Shown: piece by piece, positions 22,834 through 35,735 of the stretch
Numbering within the stretch: the first letter of the stretch is position 1
How the letters are laid out: every line of letters begins with the position of its first letter
The notes under the pieces: model-generated
Told to the model about the DNA's origin: nothing
Databases searched by the model: none
Seen by the model: only the letters and a program-made list of their open reading frames with translations
Origin: Bos javanicus
Taxonomy: Eukaryota > Chordata > Mammalia > Artiodactyla > Bovidae
Assembly: GCF_032452875.1 (NCBI RefSeq)
Contig: NC_083868.1
Coordinates: 40,590,537 to 40,654,536 of the forward strand
Reading direction: 5' to 3'
Length of the DNA: 64,000 bases
Position numbers and translations under genes: made by a program

Positions 22834-23649
22834 TGATATAATACTGGCTCTTTCATTTTCTCTTATACTGTATATTAACATGAAATATTGTTTGCTAAAG
22901 TGTCAGTTCAGTGTCCTAAACTTCCTTAATAAATCCTATGACCACCAGTGCCTAAGCAACTTGTGCTAGTAACTCAATCTCCAAAACACAAATGGTTTCA
23001 TTGTGTAAGAAAAGAGTTAGGACATCTTCTCAACTGAGTTACTTACTCCCATAGAGTGACTTATGGTGTCTATTAACTTCAACAAGATTACAAATGAACA
23101 AAAAGAATTGACCTGCCTTGTTTGAAAAATATCCTAATCTGTTCCATTCAAGTGGGAGGCATGAAATAGATTTGTACCTAATTCATAGATTCCAAATTAT
23201 CCTCATTTGATCAATAGTTCTTGAGCACCTACTGTGTGAACTACATGAGACAGTCACATTGGAGAATACCTATGTAAAACATACTGTCAAGATTACACAG
23301 TTGGGATTTCTCAATAATGTCTGAGAGTTAGTACATGAGAAAGGTGTAAGAAAACATTAATTTCAAAAGAAAATGGAAGGAAAATATAGCCCCTCCTAAA
23401 GACACTGAACTAAGTATCTTGGTGAACAAACATATATGTAATACATTTAAATGTTCTGAAAACATCATGCTATGTTGATAACTCTGCAATATTTATAATT
23501 ATTCAATATTAAGTTTAACCATACTTAAAGTGTTGAACTATATGCATTGTCCTAACACATGAAAAGATATAGATAATTTATTGAATTTAATGAAATTTTG
23601 TTTTCTCTCAAATTATAAGCGTAGAAAATAAACATTAGGTGAATTCACA
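22834..23649. other. Single-copy DNA; possible MIR/L2 scrap near 23215-23280
   Basis: No gene seen. The phrase CTTGAGCACCTACTGTGTGAAC at about 23220-23240 resembles a MIR/L2 core, but the match is short and I would not assign boundaries. Confidence 0.4.
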
Positions 23650-23985
23650 ACTATCATTCCTAGAGTCTCAAAACTCAAGATCAAGATGCCAGCAGGGATG
23701 GTTCTAGTGTGACCTTTCTATCTTGCAAATGACAGCCTTCTCAATTTGTCTTTACGTGGCCTTTCCTCTGTTTCAGAATAGGGAAAGAAAGAGATCTCCA
23801 TTGTCTCTTCTTCTTGTAAGGACACCAGTCCTATCAGATTAGGGTCCTATCCCCATGACTTCATTTAACTTTAACTTTAACTTTAGTTTTAACCTCCTTA
23901 AAAGCCCTATATCCAAACACAGTCACATTGGGAGTTAAGACTTTGACATATATATCTGAAGGAGATACGGTTCAGTCTATGACAA
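23650..23985 (-). mobile_element. MaLR-type LTR (MLT1/MST-like) fragment
   Basis: Read on the minus strand it begins TGTCATAGACTGAACCG and continues through a region whose plus strand is CAAACACAGTCACATTGGGA, CCCATGACTTCATTT, then AAGGACACCAGTCCTATC and GCAGGGATGGTT. This order is characteristic of mammalian MaLR LTRs. It carries a local (CTTTAA)n expansion at 23866-23886. The 3' part of the LTR is missing. Solo, with no internal region nearby. Confidence 0.7.
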
Positions 23986-25331
23986 TAGTGAAAGAAAAAA
24001 TCTTAAAGGCATATGACCTTTGTATGATACGCTTTTAAGGAAAAATTGACATGGTAGGGATGATGACAATGATGATGATGATGACAGAAACTTTTACTGA
24101 TTATGCCCATAAGATGAAGGCATTAAAAAGTATAATTTGTTTGCTGTACAGTCAGGGAAGCTATTTACAATGTTGATAGGGTGAGCTGTGTGAAAGGGAA
24201 AATAAGTAAGTAACCAGTCATTATGAAGAATACCAGTAATTTAAGTCAAAGCATGGCTGTTTCTTTGTGTTGGTACTAGCATTATTTGCTAATGTATTTT
24301 ATATATATTTCCTAACTTGAAAATATTTTATGTGCTTTTCATGTGTAGAAACAGAAATGACCCCTGTATATACATACTGGTGTCTATGAAAATTATATTT
24401 TGATAAAAACAAATTCAGATTGGAAATGAAATACTTTAAGATTTTTTTCCGGTTTAACATCTATTATTATACATCAGAGTTTATGTTCATATTTTACCAT
24501 TTAAGGAATAAATGTTAATATTTACTAGCTAATCATATTTGAGTTATACTAATATCCTTTGTTAAGTGCAAGTGAAACAGTATGACTGGCAGTAAAGGAA
24601 GGGGGGATAGAAAGAGTTGTCTAAATTTCTTTAGATGAGAGGAAAAGAAGAGTTTGCAAAGGTGACTGTAATAAGATTCCCATCCTGGTTGAAAAATAAT
24701 CAAAGATATGTTTTTCGTGTTTTCTAATTTTGGTAAATTTCTCTTTATTATTCTCCTTCTATTTATTTTTAAAATGCAAATAATATTGCGTAAGCTAGAA
24801 GTAATATCTCCTTTCTGGTTAACTCCCTCAATTTATTGTGCTTGCTTGATTTTCATGAGAACTACAGCCTCTTTCCAAATCAGGTTATACATTACCATTG
24901 TTGCTTTCTGTGAAAATGCAGGTAGAATTTATCCTTCTGTTGTAAGTCATGTTACAAGTAATTCAACTTGAACACTTACAGCTCTTTAGCTGAAACTTAT
25001 GTTAATACTTTAGTTGCTCTGTGTCCAATTTCAGCTTCTGCAACTCAATCACTGTTACTTGTTACTTAAGCCTTTGGTGCCAGGAATGTGGTCATTCCAA
25101 AAAAATAAGTTCAGTTAAAATTATTGTGAACTTAGCATGGACACCAGATAAAAAAGCAACTAGTTTTTGCTTTGTTTTTTTAGTATACTTTTCCAGAGGA
25201 CTGGCTTCTCTAGGGGTAACTGGCATAATCAAAGTGAGCTAATCCATATAGATAAAGTAACAGCATTTGATTAAATTAAATGTCTGTTATTGTACTTCAG
25301 CAATAGAAAGGGACACTACAATGCCTTACAT
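23986..25331. other. Single-copy DNA, no gene seen
   Basis: A short (GAT)n tract lies at 24060-24085. Frames at 24708-24971 (+) and 25021-25242 (+) have no recognisable domain and no splice or promoter context that I could defend. Confidence 0.5.
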
Positions 25332-25540
25332 GGTGGTTTAGTCACTATGTCGTGTCCAACTCTTGCGACCCCATGGACTGTAGCCCACAAGGCTGCTATG
25401 TCCATGGGATTTTCCAGGCAAGAATACTGGATATGGGTTGCCATTTCCTTCTCCAGGGGATCTTCCCAACCCAGGAACTGAACCGGGGTCTCCTACCCTG
25501 CAGGCAGATTCTTTACGAACTGAGCTATCAGGGAGTTCCC
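25332..25540 (-). mobile_element. Bov-tA SINE, complete
   Basis: Minus-strand order: TCGTGTCCAACTCTTGCGAC, CCATGGACTGTAGCCCACAA, GGGGATCTTCCCAACCCAGG, TTTACGAACTGAGCTATCAG, with a head end GGGAGTTCCC. It is close to other young copies. Confidence 0.94.
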
Positions 25541-25833
25541 TAGATTAAGGGAGGCAAGGTGAGTTTCTGAGATATGCATACTGCATTAGTACCAACAAGC
25601 CACTCATCATTTCTTTGCTCAAGTAAAACTCAAATGTCACTTAAGAAATTTGTGTCAAGAATTTTGTGACCAAAAGATACCATACACTTAAAGAAATTAT
25701 TGTTTGGCTGATATTAATAGTTCCAAATGCAAAGATGCCAGCATCTTTGAAGAATAGGTACCAGTTTGTGAAGTTCTGTCTGAATGTTCATCTCATCATT
25801 AAAACTGAGTTTTCACCAGGATTAAAATAAATT

Positions 25834-26045
25834 GTGAGTCACTCAGTCATGTCTAACTCTTTGCGACCCCATGAACTGAAGACTACCATGTTCCTCTATC
25901 CTTGGGATTTTCCAGGCAAGAATACTGGAGTGGGTAGCCAATCTCTTCTCCAGGGGATCTTCTTGACCCAGGGATAAAACCTGGGCCTCCTCCATTGCAG
26001 GCAGATTCTTTACCAGCTGAGCTACCAGGGAAGCAGTACTGCTCC
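25834..26045 (-). mobile_element. Bov-tA SINE with 9-bp flanking direct repeat
   Basis: The SINE runs from GTGAGTCACTCAGTCATG to GAGCTACCAGGGAAGC on the minus strand. AAATAAATT lies immediately left (25825-25833) and again right of the head (26046-26054), a plausible target-site duplication. A few extra bases (AGTACTGCTCC) sit between the canonical head and the right repeat. Confidence 0.93.
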
Positions 26046-29000
26046 AAATAAATTATCTCTGTATCTCTGAAAAAAATGTTTCTTTTTTTTAATTTTTAGC
26101 ACACTTTAATATATGAGACACAACCTTAAATAATTTCAGATTCTCTATTCATTCTAGGTATTTAATATCTGCATGCTATCTTCCTTGTTTCCCTGAAGTC
26201 AAGCTAAGTACATCAGGCCACATTGAAATGTACAAAAGTGGTTAATTTGAAAAAACTTTTTATTCTAGGAATTTGAGGATCAATAATATCACTAATATTC
26301 ATTACTATTAGTTTAGACATTTATTTCAGAAAACAATGTTAATAAAAGTCAGCTGTTGAAACTGTGGGAACTATGAGAATATTTGAATATACAGAAAAAA
26401 TTTATAAGCCAAAACCCCCAAAATACTAACATTTTTAAAAGACTTTCATTCCAAGTCTTTTAAAATAGTTTTATTTTTATTAGGACATTTAAGAACAGCA
26501 CTGAGTTTTTTTTTTTTTTTTTTTTATATCATTTGATCAGTAGTAATGATCTTTAGTCAGTAACATGCTATTTCATAGCCACTTTACATCAATATTCAGC
26601 ATATAATTTATTAAAAGAACATTAGATTGTCATTTATGTAAGAACCAAGTAAAAGATTACTGCTTTCATCAATATTATATAACATTTGTTTCTAGGTTTG
26701 TGATTTAAGAAGACTATTAAATTCTTCCTCTTCAATTTGGAAATTACTTATTTAGAAATAAATCCATAGAAAGTAATCAGAGATGTGCACAAGATTGGTT
26801 TATCAGTATATAATAATAGCTGGATCTAGATGGACTGTCAAAAGAATTTGCTTATTCAAACTATATAACAATCAAGAAATGATAGTTATACCATTCTAAG
26901 AGACTCAAGTCTCGGTTTATACATCAATATATTCATGTTGAGCCATATAAAATAATGTGACTTTCAAGATTATCAGGTATAATAAAAATAAAGTTTTATT
27001 TTAATATGGACTCAAACATAGCTTGATAAAGACAATAGCTTACTATTTTAACATTTTTTTTAGGGATGTACATTAGAATGAGTTAGTTATTACTACATGG
27101 AGAATGCGATTAGAGCATGTATGTTTCTCATAGTCACAGTGCATTTCTGCTTCAAATAGGTCAGCCTTTTGTCACTCCATGCTCAGTCTCTGGCATATTG
27201 ACAGGAATGGCAAGTCACTCTACAAAAGATAGTATAGGGTATAAAGTCTATTATGCTAATGTGCATATGCTTTAGTAACATTTTGGAGAAAAACTGTACT
27301 AGTCAGGTATGTGCTATTAATGTTTCTTAGTTTCAAGGAATTTTTTTTTCATATTTAATACAAACTGGAATGTGTGGTTACCTTTTTAAAGCTATGTTAT
27401 TTTATAATCCTATTGTGTTCAGGAAATTAGTTTTATAGAGATAAATTTAGCTTCTCATATACATCTTTTGTTTTACTTTATGGGTTTTGTAGTAATAGTT
27501 AATATTTTCTTTATGGTCTTTATTCAGTGTGTTTATTCTAGAGTTTAAATTTGGTTTGATTTTGCACAAAATAAAAATATGAATTTTTCCTAGCTAATAG
27601 TTAAGATTTTCAATTTACATTCACTGGGTTTCATTTTTCTCAAATAATTTCCATTATACATTAATTGTAGATATGCTTCTTTTAATTGATGAATACTCAG
27701 TACAGGTACTCAAGTAACTCATTATTATCCCTCTTCTATATTATACTTTGCCTATTTTCATCTCCGTGTTTTATCTGTTTATTCTGGGAGGGCTTTATTT
27801 TCTGAGAATTTTCCTCAGCCTCCATAGTGTACTTTATCCAGACAGTGTATTTTCTTCCCATATAGCATTTTTACTATCTTATTTATCCTGTTTTTAAAAT
27901 TTCGTCTCTGCTTTGTTCAGACATGAACACCTAACTCTTGTACTATTCAAATTATAATTTTCTAGAGTTTCAGTTGCACAATTAGCATGCAGTACTTATA
28001 CAAATTACAATTTTCTAACATTACATCAAAGTCTGAATGATTTTACCCACTATTTGCTGATAATATGTTTTGAAATTTTATCATTTCTGACTCATCCTGT
28101 GTTTTCTAGAAAATGCCCCTTCTTGCCAGAGGACTATCTCCAAAGTCTCCATTCTGCTGCTCACCATAGACAGCAGAGTCCCAGCTGCACTCCACTGCTC
28201 TCTCCATAGAACCTACAGTGACAGCTGTTTGGGGCTGAAGTCTTCATTTTCTAGCTAGTTACAAACTTTTTCTATGTATTCTCCAACATTTTGGATATAT
28301 TCTCAAAAATATGCTAAAAATATTTGCATTTATGTAGACAAAATATTTTGCCTGTTTAAAAACATTTTTATCTTCATATTTGTAGCTTGATTTAATAAAT
28401 GTATAGGTTGAAATAGGTTTTCTCCATATTTGAAAAAATAGAATGGAAAGAAAAAGAATCCTCCCAGACACAAAATTACATATTTTTAAAAGTGTCACAT
28501 GTACCAAGAAACAAAAGCTTTTATTAATACAGTGAAACATGTTTTAAATAATATGAAAGAGAAAGAGAATCACAAAGGTAAATGACAATAATCAACTAAA
28601 ATAACTGTGAGCACTGAAGTATTCTTATAACCAGATAGCAGTTGAATTGTGTACCGAATGCTGAGGTTAGAGGCAGAATTTGTATTCCAGTCATAGAAAT
28701 TTATACGTATATTCCATCTTTATAATTTTAAAAGAAGATTGACATTAACTTCCATATATAGTTCACATCCTACACAGCTGAGTCTGTATGAAGCCCTGTG
28801 TAAATTTAAGAACTAAGAATATTCACAAACCCTCTCCTAAACTCTTGGCATTATTTATTTTCTCTCTTTAAGTCACTTTTCCAATTTATCATCCTTCATA
28901 CCTCCTCTAGTCAAGTCCTCTGACCCTTCACTTGGATAATCATAGGCTTTATAGTGAAAAAAAAAATATTTTAAGCCTGAATGCTTTCATTGACCCTACG

Positions 29001-29279
29001 ATAGTTATCAGTCTTTCCCAAGCTGGTCTCATTTCCTCTAACATATTTTAAAGCACAAGAACATAAGCATTTGATTAAGAAAACAAAACCAGTAGTAACC
29101 AACAAACTTGCATAAATTCTAAACACAGCTATGGAATCAAGTAAAGGCACAGCCACTAAAATATATTGTATGAATTTAGCCCAAGTTTCAAAAACTCTTT
29201 CGGTAATTTCTTTTAGCATCATTGATGTTTTGTTACATGACATTTGTCTTCTTTTATTCTTAGAGTAAATAATTCACTG
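26046..29279. other. AT-rich single-copy DNA, no gene seen
   Basis: About 3.2 kb with no recognisable gene or repeat beyond homopolymers (T runs at 26505-26525 and 27340). The segment 28120-28240 is GC-richer than its surroundings (CCCAGCTGCACTCCACTGC) but unidentified. A 90-codon minus frame (28971-29243) has two hydrophobic stretches but no recognisable family. Confidence 0.5.
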
Positions 29280-29475
29280 AGCTTCCCTGATGGCTCAGAT
29301 GATAAAGAATCTGCCTGAATGTGGGAGACCTGGGTGTAATCCCTGGGTTGGGAAGATCCCCTGGAGGAGCACATGGCAACCCACTCCTGTATTCTTGCCT
29401 GGAGAATCTCCATAGCCCTGTGCAGGCTACAGTCCATGGGGTCACAAAAGAGTCAGACACAACTAGCACAGCACA
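29280..29475 (+). mobile_element. Bov-tA SINE
   Basis: The head GAGCTTCCCTGATGGCTCAG, the B-box region GGGTGTAATCCCTGGGTTGG (altered) and the A unit are all present. It ends with AGTCAGACACAACTAGCACAGC. Confidence 0.93.
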
Positions 29476-31420
29476 GATAATCTGTTGACTAAAGAGTTAA
29501 CAAAGCCATTTCTGTCAAGTGATCAGTCACTTTAAAGACCTGCTTTTGCATAACTATTTGGGAAATATTTTAATTGCAATTATTTAATTACTTTAATAAT
29601 CTTTTCTTCTGTGCAAAGTACAGACAAGAATGCTCTGCTAACTACACTTTTTATTGAACATTCATCAATTTTGCAAATAAGAATTTGAAGGTTTTCCCTC
29701 CCTGAAATGTTTGATGACATAGAAACTCAAACAAAAGCATACCTTTTAAAATAATTTGTAATATTTTATGAACAGAAAATATACCACTTACCTGGAATAT
29801 TTCTCTGAAATCTTGTAATTCAGTTACATCTTATACACCATCCCTTCTTTTACTTTTTACTTCCTGATTATTTCTTTTCTCTGCACTTTATTCACAAACT
29901 AATCAAATGAAGCTTTTCATCATAAACTTGGGAAACTCAATTTAGAACTTTTTATATAATATCATTCAAGTTTCTAAGCCTTCAGCTTGTAACTTATAAT
30001 TATCTGCCTATTCAGAGAGCATTAACTAACATCAGATTCAAAGTCATATACACCATGCATGATTGTCACTCTATCACATTAGACTGTTGTATATATAAGC
30101 TTAATTTTTGTTGACAGGACTAAATTGGAATTTAACTTGTAGCTGTAGCAGCAGTACATTTAAATGTAAATTTACTTCTTCAATGATAAATTTTCAGAAC
30201 TTAGCCTGAGAATGTGAATCTAATCAAGGTATTAGCACACACAAATTCCTGTGCAAAAAAATCATGGCACTAATTTAGCAAACATACGATGCTATCAAGT
30301 TGCAAACTTCCCTAATCCTATGTCTATTGGGTTAAAAACTATCTGAAGTAAATTTTGAATTGAAAACAAACAAACAAACAAACAAAAAAGACAGAAACAA
30401 ATGGATATACAATGCAAATATTCTGAAGGAAAAAATATTTGATTAATTATTTATATATATCATACCAAATTATATGAGGCCAAAACCAAAATTCTGTAGC
30501 AATTTAAAGAAAAATGCCTGCATTAATAAATAACATTTTCCAAAAATAGTATTAATTTGGTGGTTGGAAACACAGAGACAATAAAAACTTAGATACAAGT
30601 AATGACTATATATTTAATACATCCTCTAATAATTTGTCTTTCAAATTTCAGCATACAAATTATTCAAAATTACAAACTGTAAGAAAAAATATGACACTAG
30701 TCAATATGTTTTCATACCAACCCCAGAAGATTACATTATACAAATTTAGAAATATAATATTGAATGTATTATGTATCATTCTGTCTTTTGAATATATGTA
30801 ATAAATTACTTGGAAAGAATATACATATATAATTTATTAATTCCAGTTTTACACAGAACTTACACACTGTATCTCAATTTAATTTGAATATGGATTCTTA
30901 AGCTTAGTTTAGAAGATAAAGCCAGCAATTTATTCAATTAAATACAAATAAACTAAAGAAACTACAAATCTCATTATTCGAAGTCAAAATAATCCCTCCA
31001 AAATGTGGATTAAGCATTTCTTTAATTTTTGAACAGGTGATTTTTATGACAAAGATAATTCAAATTTTTTCATTAAAATATGTTTGACAGGTAGACTACA
31101 TTTTACAGTTTTTTTTACAATTCTATTATAAAATGGTAAAATTATCTCTAAGAGTGTTCATTAATTTTCTATAGATTTTTATGATTAAAATTTAAATTTT
31201 GCACAAATTGTGACAGAAAAAGTTACAGAAAATGATAAAAAAAAAATCTTACCTCTTGTCAAGCTTCAGAAAAGGATAAAGATTGTTAAGTACTCAATTT
31301 GTTCCACAGATTTCACAGAAGAATTTGTAAATGATCACGGTCAATCTATAAACAAAACAATTAATTCTGAATCACCTTAGAAGGAAAATGTGTTCAATAG
31401 ACATTTATTTTTTGTTGGCT
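29476..31420. other. AT-rich single-copy DNA, no gene seen
   Basis: A (CAAA)n tract lies at 30366-30390. Nothing else was recognised on either strand. Confidence 0.5.
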
Positions 31421-31432
31421 GATATGTGTTTT

Positions 31433-31713
31433 CTGCTCTGCTCTGCTAAGTTGCTTTAGTCATATCCGACTCTGTGATTCCAGAGATGGCAGCCCACCAG
31501 GCTCCCGCATCCCTGGGATTCTCCAGGCAAGAACACTGGAGTGGGTTGCCATTTCTTTCTCCAATGCATGAAAGTGAAAAGTGAAAAGTGAAAGTGAAGA
31601 CTCTCAGTTGTGCCCGACTCTTAGTGACCCCATGGACTGCAGCCTATCACACACCTGCATCCATGGGATTTTCCAGGCAAGGGTACTGGAGTGGGTTGCC
31701 ATTGCCTTCTCCA
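31433..31713 (-). mobile_element. Bov-A2 SINE with perfect 12-bp target-site duplication
   Basis: Minus-strand Bov-A2: (CTG)n tail remnant (CTGCTCTGCTCTGC), unit two, the GAAAGTGAAAAGTGAAAAGTG linker, unit one, ending at CATTGCCTTCTCCA. The 12-mer GATATGTGTTTT occurs directly before it (31421-31432) and directly after it (31714-31725), so both ends are defined to the base. This supports insertion by target-primed reverse transcription. Confidence 0.96.
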
Positions 31714-31797
31714 GATATGTGTTTTAGTTTCCACGAAATCAACTAGTTTCTGTGTTAAGTCAAATATTGCTTGAGGCAATATATCATTCAGTGTTAT

Positions 31798-33350
31798 AGT
31801 TCAGTTCAGTTCAGTCGCTCAGTCTTGTCTGACTCTTTGTGACCCCATGAATTGCAGCACACCAGGCCTCCCTGTCCATCAGCAACTCCCAGAGTTCACT
31901 CAGATTCACGGCCATCGAGTGAGTGATGCCATCCAGCCATCTCATCCTCTGTCATCCCCTTCTCCTCCTGCCCCCAATCCCTCCCAGCATCTGAGTCTTT
32001 TCCAATGAGTCAACTCTGTGCATGAGGTGGCCAAAGTATTGGAGTTTCAGCTTTAGCATCATTCCTTCCAAAGAAATCCCAGGGCTGATCTCCTTCAGAA
32101 TGGACTGGTTGGATCTCCTTGCAATCCATGGGACTTTCAAGAGTCTTCTCCAACACTACAGTTCAAAAGCATCAATTCTTTGGCACTCAGCTTTCTTCAC
32201 AGTCCAACTCTCACATCCATACATGACCACTGTAAAAACCATAGCCTTGACTAGACAGACCTTTGTTGGCAAAGTAATATCTCTGATTTTTAATATGTTA
32301 TCTAGGTTGGTCATAATTTTTCTTCAAGAAGTAAGCATCTTAAATTTCATGGCTTCAGTCACCATCTGCAGTGATTTTGGAGCCCCAAAAAATAAAGTCT
32401 GACACTGTTCCCACTGTTTCCCCATCTATTTCCCATGAAGTGATGGGACCAGATGCCATGATTTTCGTTTTCTGAATGTTGAGCTTTAAGCCAACTTTTT
32501 TACTCTCCTCTATCACTTTCATCAAGAGGCTTTTTAGTTCCTCTTCACTTTCTGCCATAAGGGTGGTGTCATCTGCATACCTGAGGTTATTGATTTTTCT
32601 CCCGGCAATCTGGAATCCAGCTTGTGCTTCTTCTGCCCAGCATTTCTCATGATGTACTCTGCATATAAGTTAAATAAGCAGGGTGACAATATAGAGCCTT
32701 GACATACTCCTTTTCCTATTTGGAACCAGTCTGTTGTTCCATGTCCAGTTCTAACTGTTGCTTCCTGACCGTCATATAAGTTTCTCAAGAGGCAGGTCAG
32801 GTGGTCTGGTATTTCCATCTCTTTCAGAATTTTCCACAGTTTATTATGAGCCACACAGTCAAAGGTTTTGGCATAGTCAATAAAGCAGAAATAGATGTTT
32901 TTCTGGAACTCTCTTGCTTTTTGAATGATCCAGCGGATGTTGCCAATTTGATCTCTGGTTCTTCTGCCTTTTCTAAAACCAGCTTGAACATCTGGAAGTT
33001 CACGGTTCACGTATTGCTGAAGCCTGGCTTGGAAAATTTTGAGCATTACTTTACTAGCATGTGAGATGACTGCAATTGTGTGGTAGTATGAGCATTCTTT
33101 GGTATTGCCTTTCTTTGGGATTGGAATGAAAGCTGACCTTTTCCAGTCCTGTGGCCACTGCTGAGTCTTCCAAATTTTGTTGACATATTGAGTACAGCAC
33201 TTTCACAGCATCATCTTTCAGGATTTGAAATAGCTCCACTGGAATTCCATCACCTCCACTAGCTTTGTTCATAGTGATGCTTTCTAAGGCCCACTTGACT
33301 CCACATTCCAGGATATCTGGCTCTAGGTGACTGATCACACCATCGTGATT
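31798..33350 (-). mobile_element. BovB, left member of a head-to-head pair
   Basis: Minus strand, from AGTTCAGTTCAG tail repeats (31798) to the region just before RT (EPDILE...KWAL frame, 33054-33338). It includes QAGFRKGRRTRDQI and FIDYAKTFDC (32534-33046), the MAESEEELKSLL frame (32355-32558) and the C-terminal frame ending GGRRRRG (31952-32140). The RT frame is broken between these blocks: one base is missing in the EEAQAG region near 32635. Its 5' end abuts the 5' end of the plus-strand copy that follows. Confidence 0.95.
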
Positions 33351-33352
33351 AG

Positions 33353-34812
33353 ATGTGATGGAATTTCACTTGAGCTATATCAAATCCTGAAAGATGATGC
33401 TGTGACAGTGCTACACGCAATATGCAAGCAAATTTGGAAAACTCAGCAGTGGCCACAAGACTGGAAAAGGTCAGATTTCATTATAATCACAAAAAAAGGC
33501 AATGCCAAAGATTTCTCAAACTACCACACAATTGCACACATCTCACACGCTAGTAAAGTGATGCTCAAAATTTTCCAAGCCAGGATTCAGCAATACTTGA
33601 ACTGTGAACCTCCTGATGTTCAAGCTGGTTTTAGAAAAGGCAGAGGAACCAGAGATCAAATTGCCAACATCCACTGGATCATCGAAAAAGCAAGAGAGTT
33701 CCAGAAAAAATCTATTTCTGTTTTATTGACTAAGCAAAAGCCTTTGAATGTGTAGTTCACAGTAAACTGTGGAAAATTCTTCGTAGGTGGGAATACCAGA
33801 CCACCTGACTTACCTGTTGAGAAACTCATATGCCAGTCAGGAAGCAACAGTTAGAACTGGACATGGAACAACAGACTGGTTCCAAATAGGAAAAGGAGTA
33901 TGTCAAGGCTGTATATTGTCACCCTGCTTATTTAACTTATATGCAGAATACATTCTGAGAAATGCTGGGCTAGATGAAGTGCAAGCTGGAATCAAGATTG
34001 CTGGGAGAAATATCAATAACCTCAGATATGCAGATGACACTACCCTTATGGAAGAAATTGACAAGAACTAAAGAGCCTCTTGATGAAAGTGATAGAGGAG
34101 AGTGAAAAAGTTGGCTGAAAGCTCAACGTTCAGAAAATGAAGATCATGGCATCCGGTCCCATCACTTCATGGGAAATAGATGGGGAAACAGTGGAAAAAG
34201 TGTTAGACTTATTTTTTAGGGCTCCAAAATCACTGCAGATGGTGATTGCAGCCATGAAATTAAAAGGCACTTACTCCTTGGAAGGAAAGTTATGACCAAC
34301 CTAGACAGCATATTAAAAAGCAGAGACATCACTTTGCCAACAAAGGTCAGTCTAGTTAAGGCTCTAGTTTTTCCAGTAACCATGTATGGATGTCAGAGTT
34401 GGACTACAAGGAAAGCTGAGTGCCAAAGAATTGGTGCCTTTGAACTGTGGTATTGGAGAAGACTCTTGAGAGTCCCTTGGACAGCAAGGAGAGCCACCGG
34501 GTCCATCCTAAATGAAATCAGATCTGAGTATTCATTGGAAGGACTGATGTTGAAGCTGAATCTCCAATATTTTGGCCAACTGATATGAAGAGCTGACTAA
34601 TTTGAAAAGACCCTGATGTTGGTAAAGATTGAGGGCAGGAGGAGAAGTGGATGACAGAGGATAGACGGTTTGATGGCATCACCAACTCAATGGACATGAG
34701 TTTGAGTAGACTGCGGTAGTTGATTATGGACAGGGAGGCTTGGCATGCTGCAGTCCATGGGGTCACAGAGTGTTAGACATGACTGAGTGACTGAACTGAA
34801 CTGAACTGAACT
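33353..34812 (+). mobile_element. BovB, right member of a head-to-head pair
   Basis: Plus strand, from GATGGAATTTCACTTGAGC to a tail of ACTGAACTGAACTGAACTG. Blocks seen: VQAGFRKGRGTRDQIANIHW (33327-33755), GKGVCQGC ... NNLRYADDTTLM (33787-34071, catalytic box intact), and YGCQSWTTRKAECQRI (34292-34588). A base loss after LMEEI and a 3' ORF full of substitutions kill it. It is more diverged than its left partner in the C-terminal part, so the two are probably separate insertions. Confidence 0.94.
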
Positions 34813-34996
34813 GGCACTACTCTCCTTAACCTCCCCAATACATTCTCAATATGTCATCATCTTCTGGCACACTCTTCCAAAATAACTACTGTCTTTTTAA
34901 CTTAATGTTGATGCATCTATGTCTTCTGACTTTCATGAGATTAGTAATCTCACTCACTATGGAATTCAATAGCAAATATTGGTAATATAGGTAAAT

Positions 34997-35224
34997 GCGT
35001 GCATTTGTGCTAAATCACTCAAGTCGTGTCCAATTCTGTGTGACCCTGTGCAGGACTGTAACCCGCCAAGCTCCTCTATCTGTTGGATTCTCCAGGCAAG
35101 AGTGCTGGAGTGGGCTGCTGTATCCTTTCACAGAGAGTCTTCCAACTCAGGGATTGAACTCAAGTCTCTCAAGTCCCAGCATTGTCAGGCAGGCTCTTCA
35201 CCAGTAGTGCCACATGGGAAGCCC
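34997..35224 (-). mobile_element. Bov-tA SINE, old variant
   Basis: Minus-strand copy with GCATTTGTGCTAAATCACTC at the distal end, CCAGGCAAGAGTGCTGGAGT and a head region ACCAGTAGTGCCACATGGGAAGCCC. The B-box region is lengthened by a CTCAAGTCCCAGCATTG insertion relative to other copies. Confidence 0.88.
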
Positions 35225-35735
35225 AATACAGACAAGTACTGGCAGACATATTGCTGCAAGTTGCACATTGACCAAGAACTTTGTTGAGCAGTGGAAATTC
35301 AGTTCTTTGTTTTGGAATAAATATACATTTCTCTTGATAAACTCACTAGTAACAAATTGCAGATTGCAAAATGAAAGAGTGAGCAAACAAGGAAATAAAC
35401 AAGAAAATAAAGACACACACCTAAACTAAGTAACTGTCACACCAAACAGAAAAGAAAGTAATGCTTTTGTTAAATTTATCATGGGCTGGAAGGAGTTTGT
35501 GGTCCCTATTTGAGTGTACTTTGTGTCACCAGTGAGATCTATGCATGAAGGGCTGAGGGAGATGTCTGTTATGATGTATCTGAAAAGTTAGAGAAACGGG
35601 TTATTCCAGTTGTTCTTCCCATGTTAATCACGAGATAAACTGAGAACTGCCTGCTCATTACATCTACATTTCATACACTATCAAGAAGACAATAATAGAA
35701 CCTGGAAATAAAAATGGAGGTTTATGTAACTGATA
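35225..35735. other. Single-copy DNA, no gene seen
   Basis: No recognisable repeat or domain-bearing frame. Confidence 0.5.

Noticed and set aside
25600..25790. Third L2 fragment
   Set aside because: Only a short phrase (CTCAAATGTCACTTAAG) resembles L2; not enough to support an entry.
28971..29243. 90-codon minus frame as a small membrane protein
   Set aside because: Hydrophobic translations are common in T-rich DNA; no start context, splice site, homolog or conservation can be argued from the sequence.
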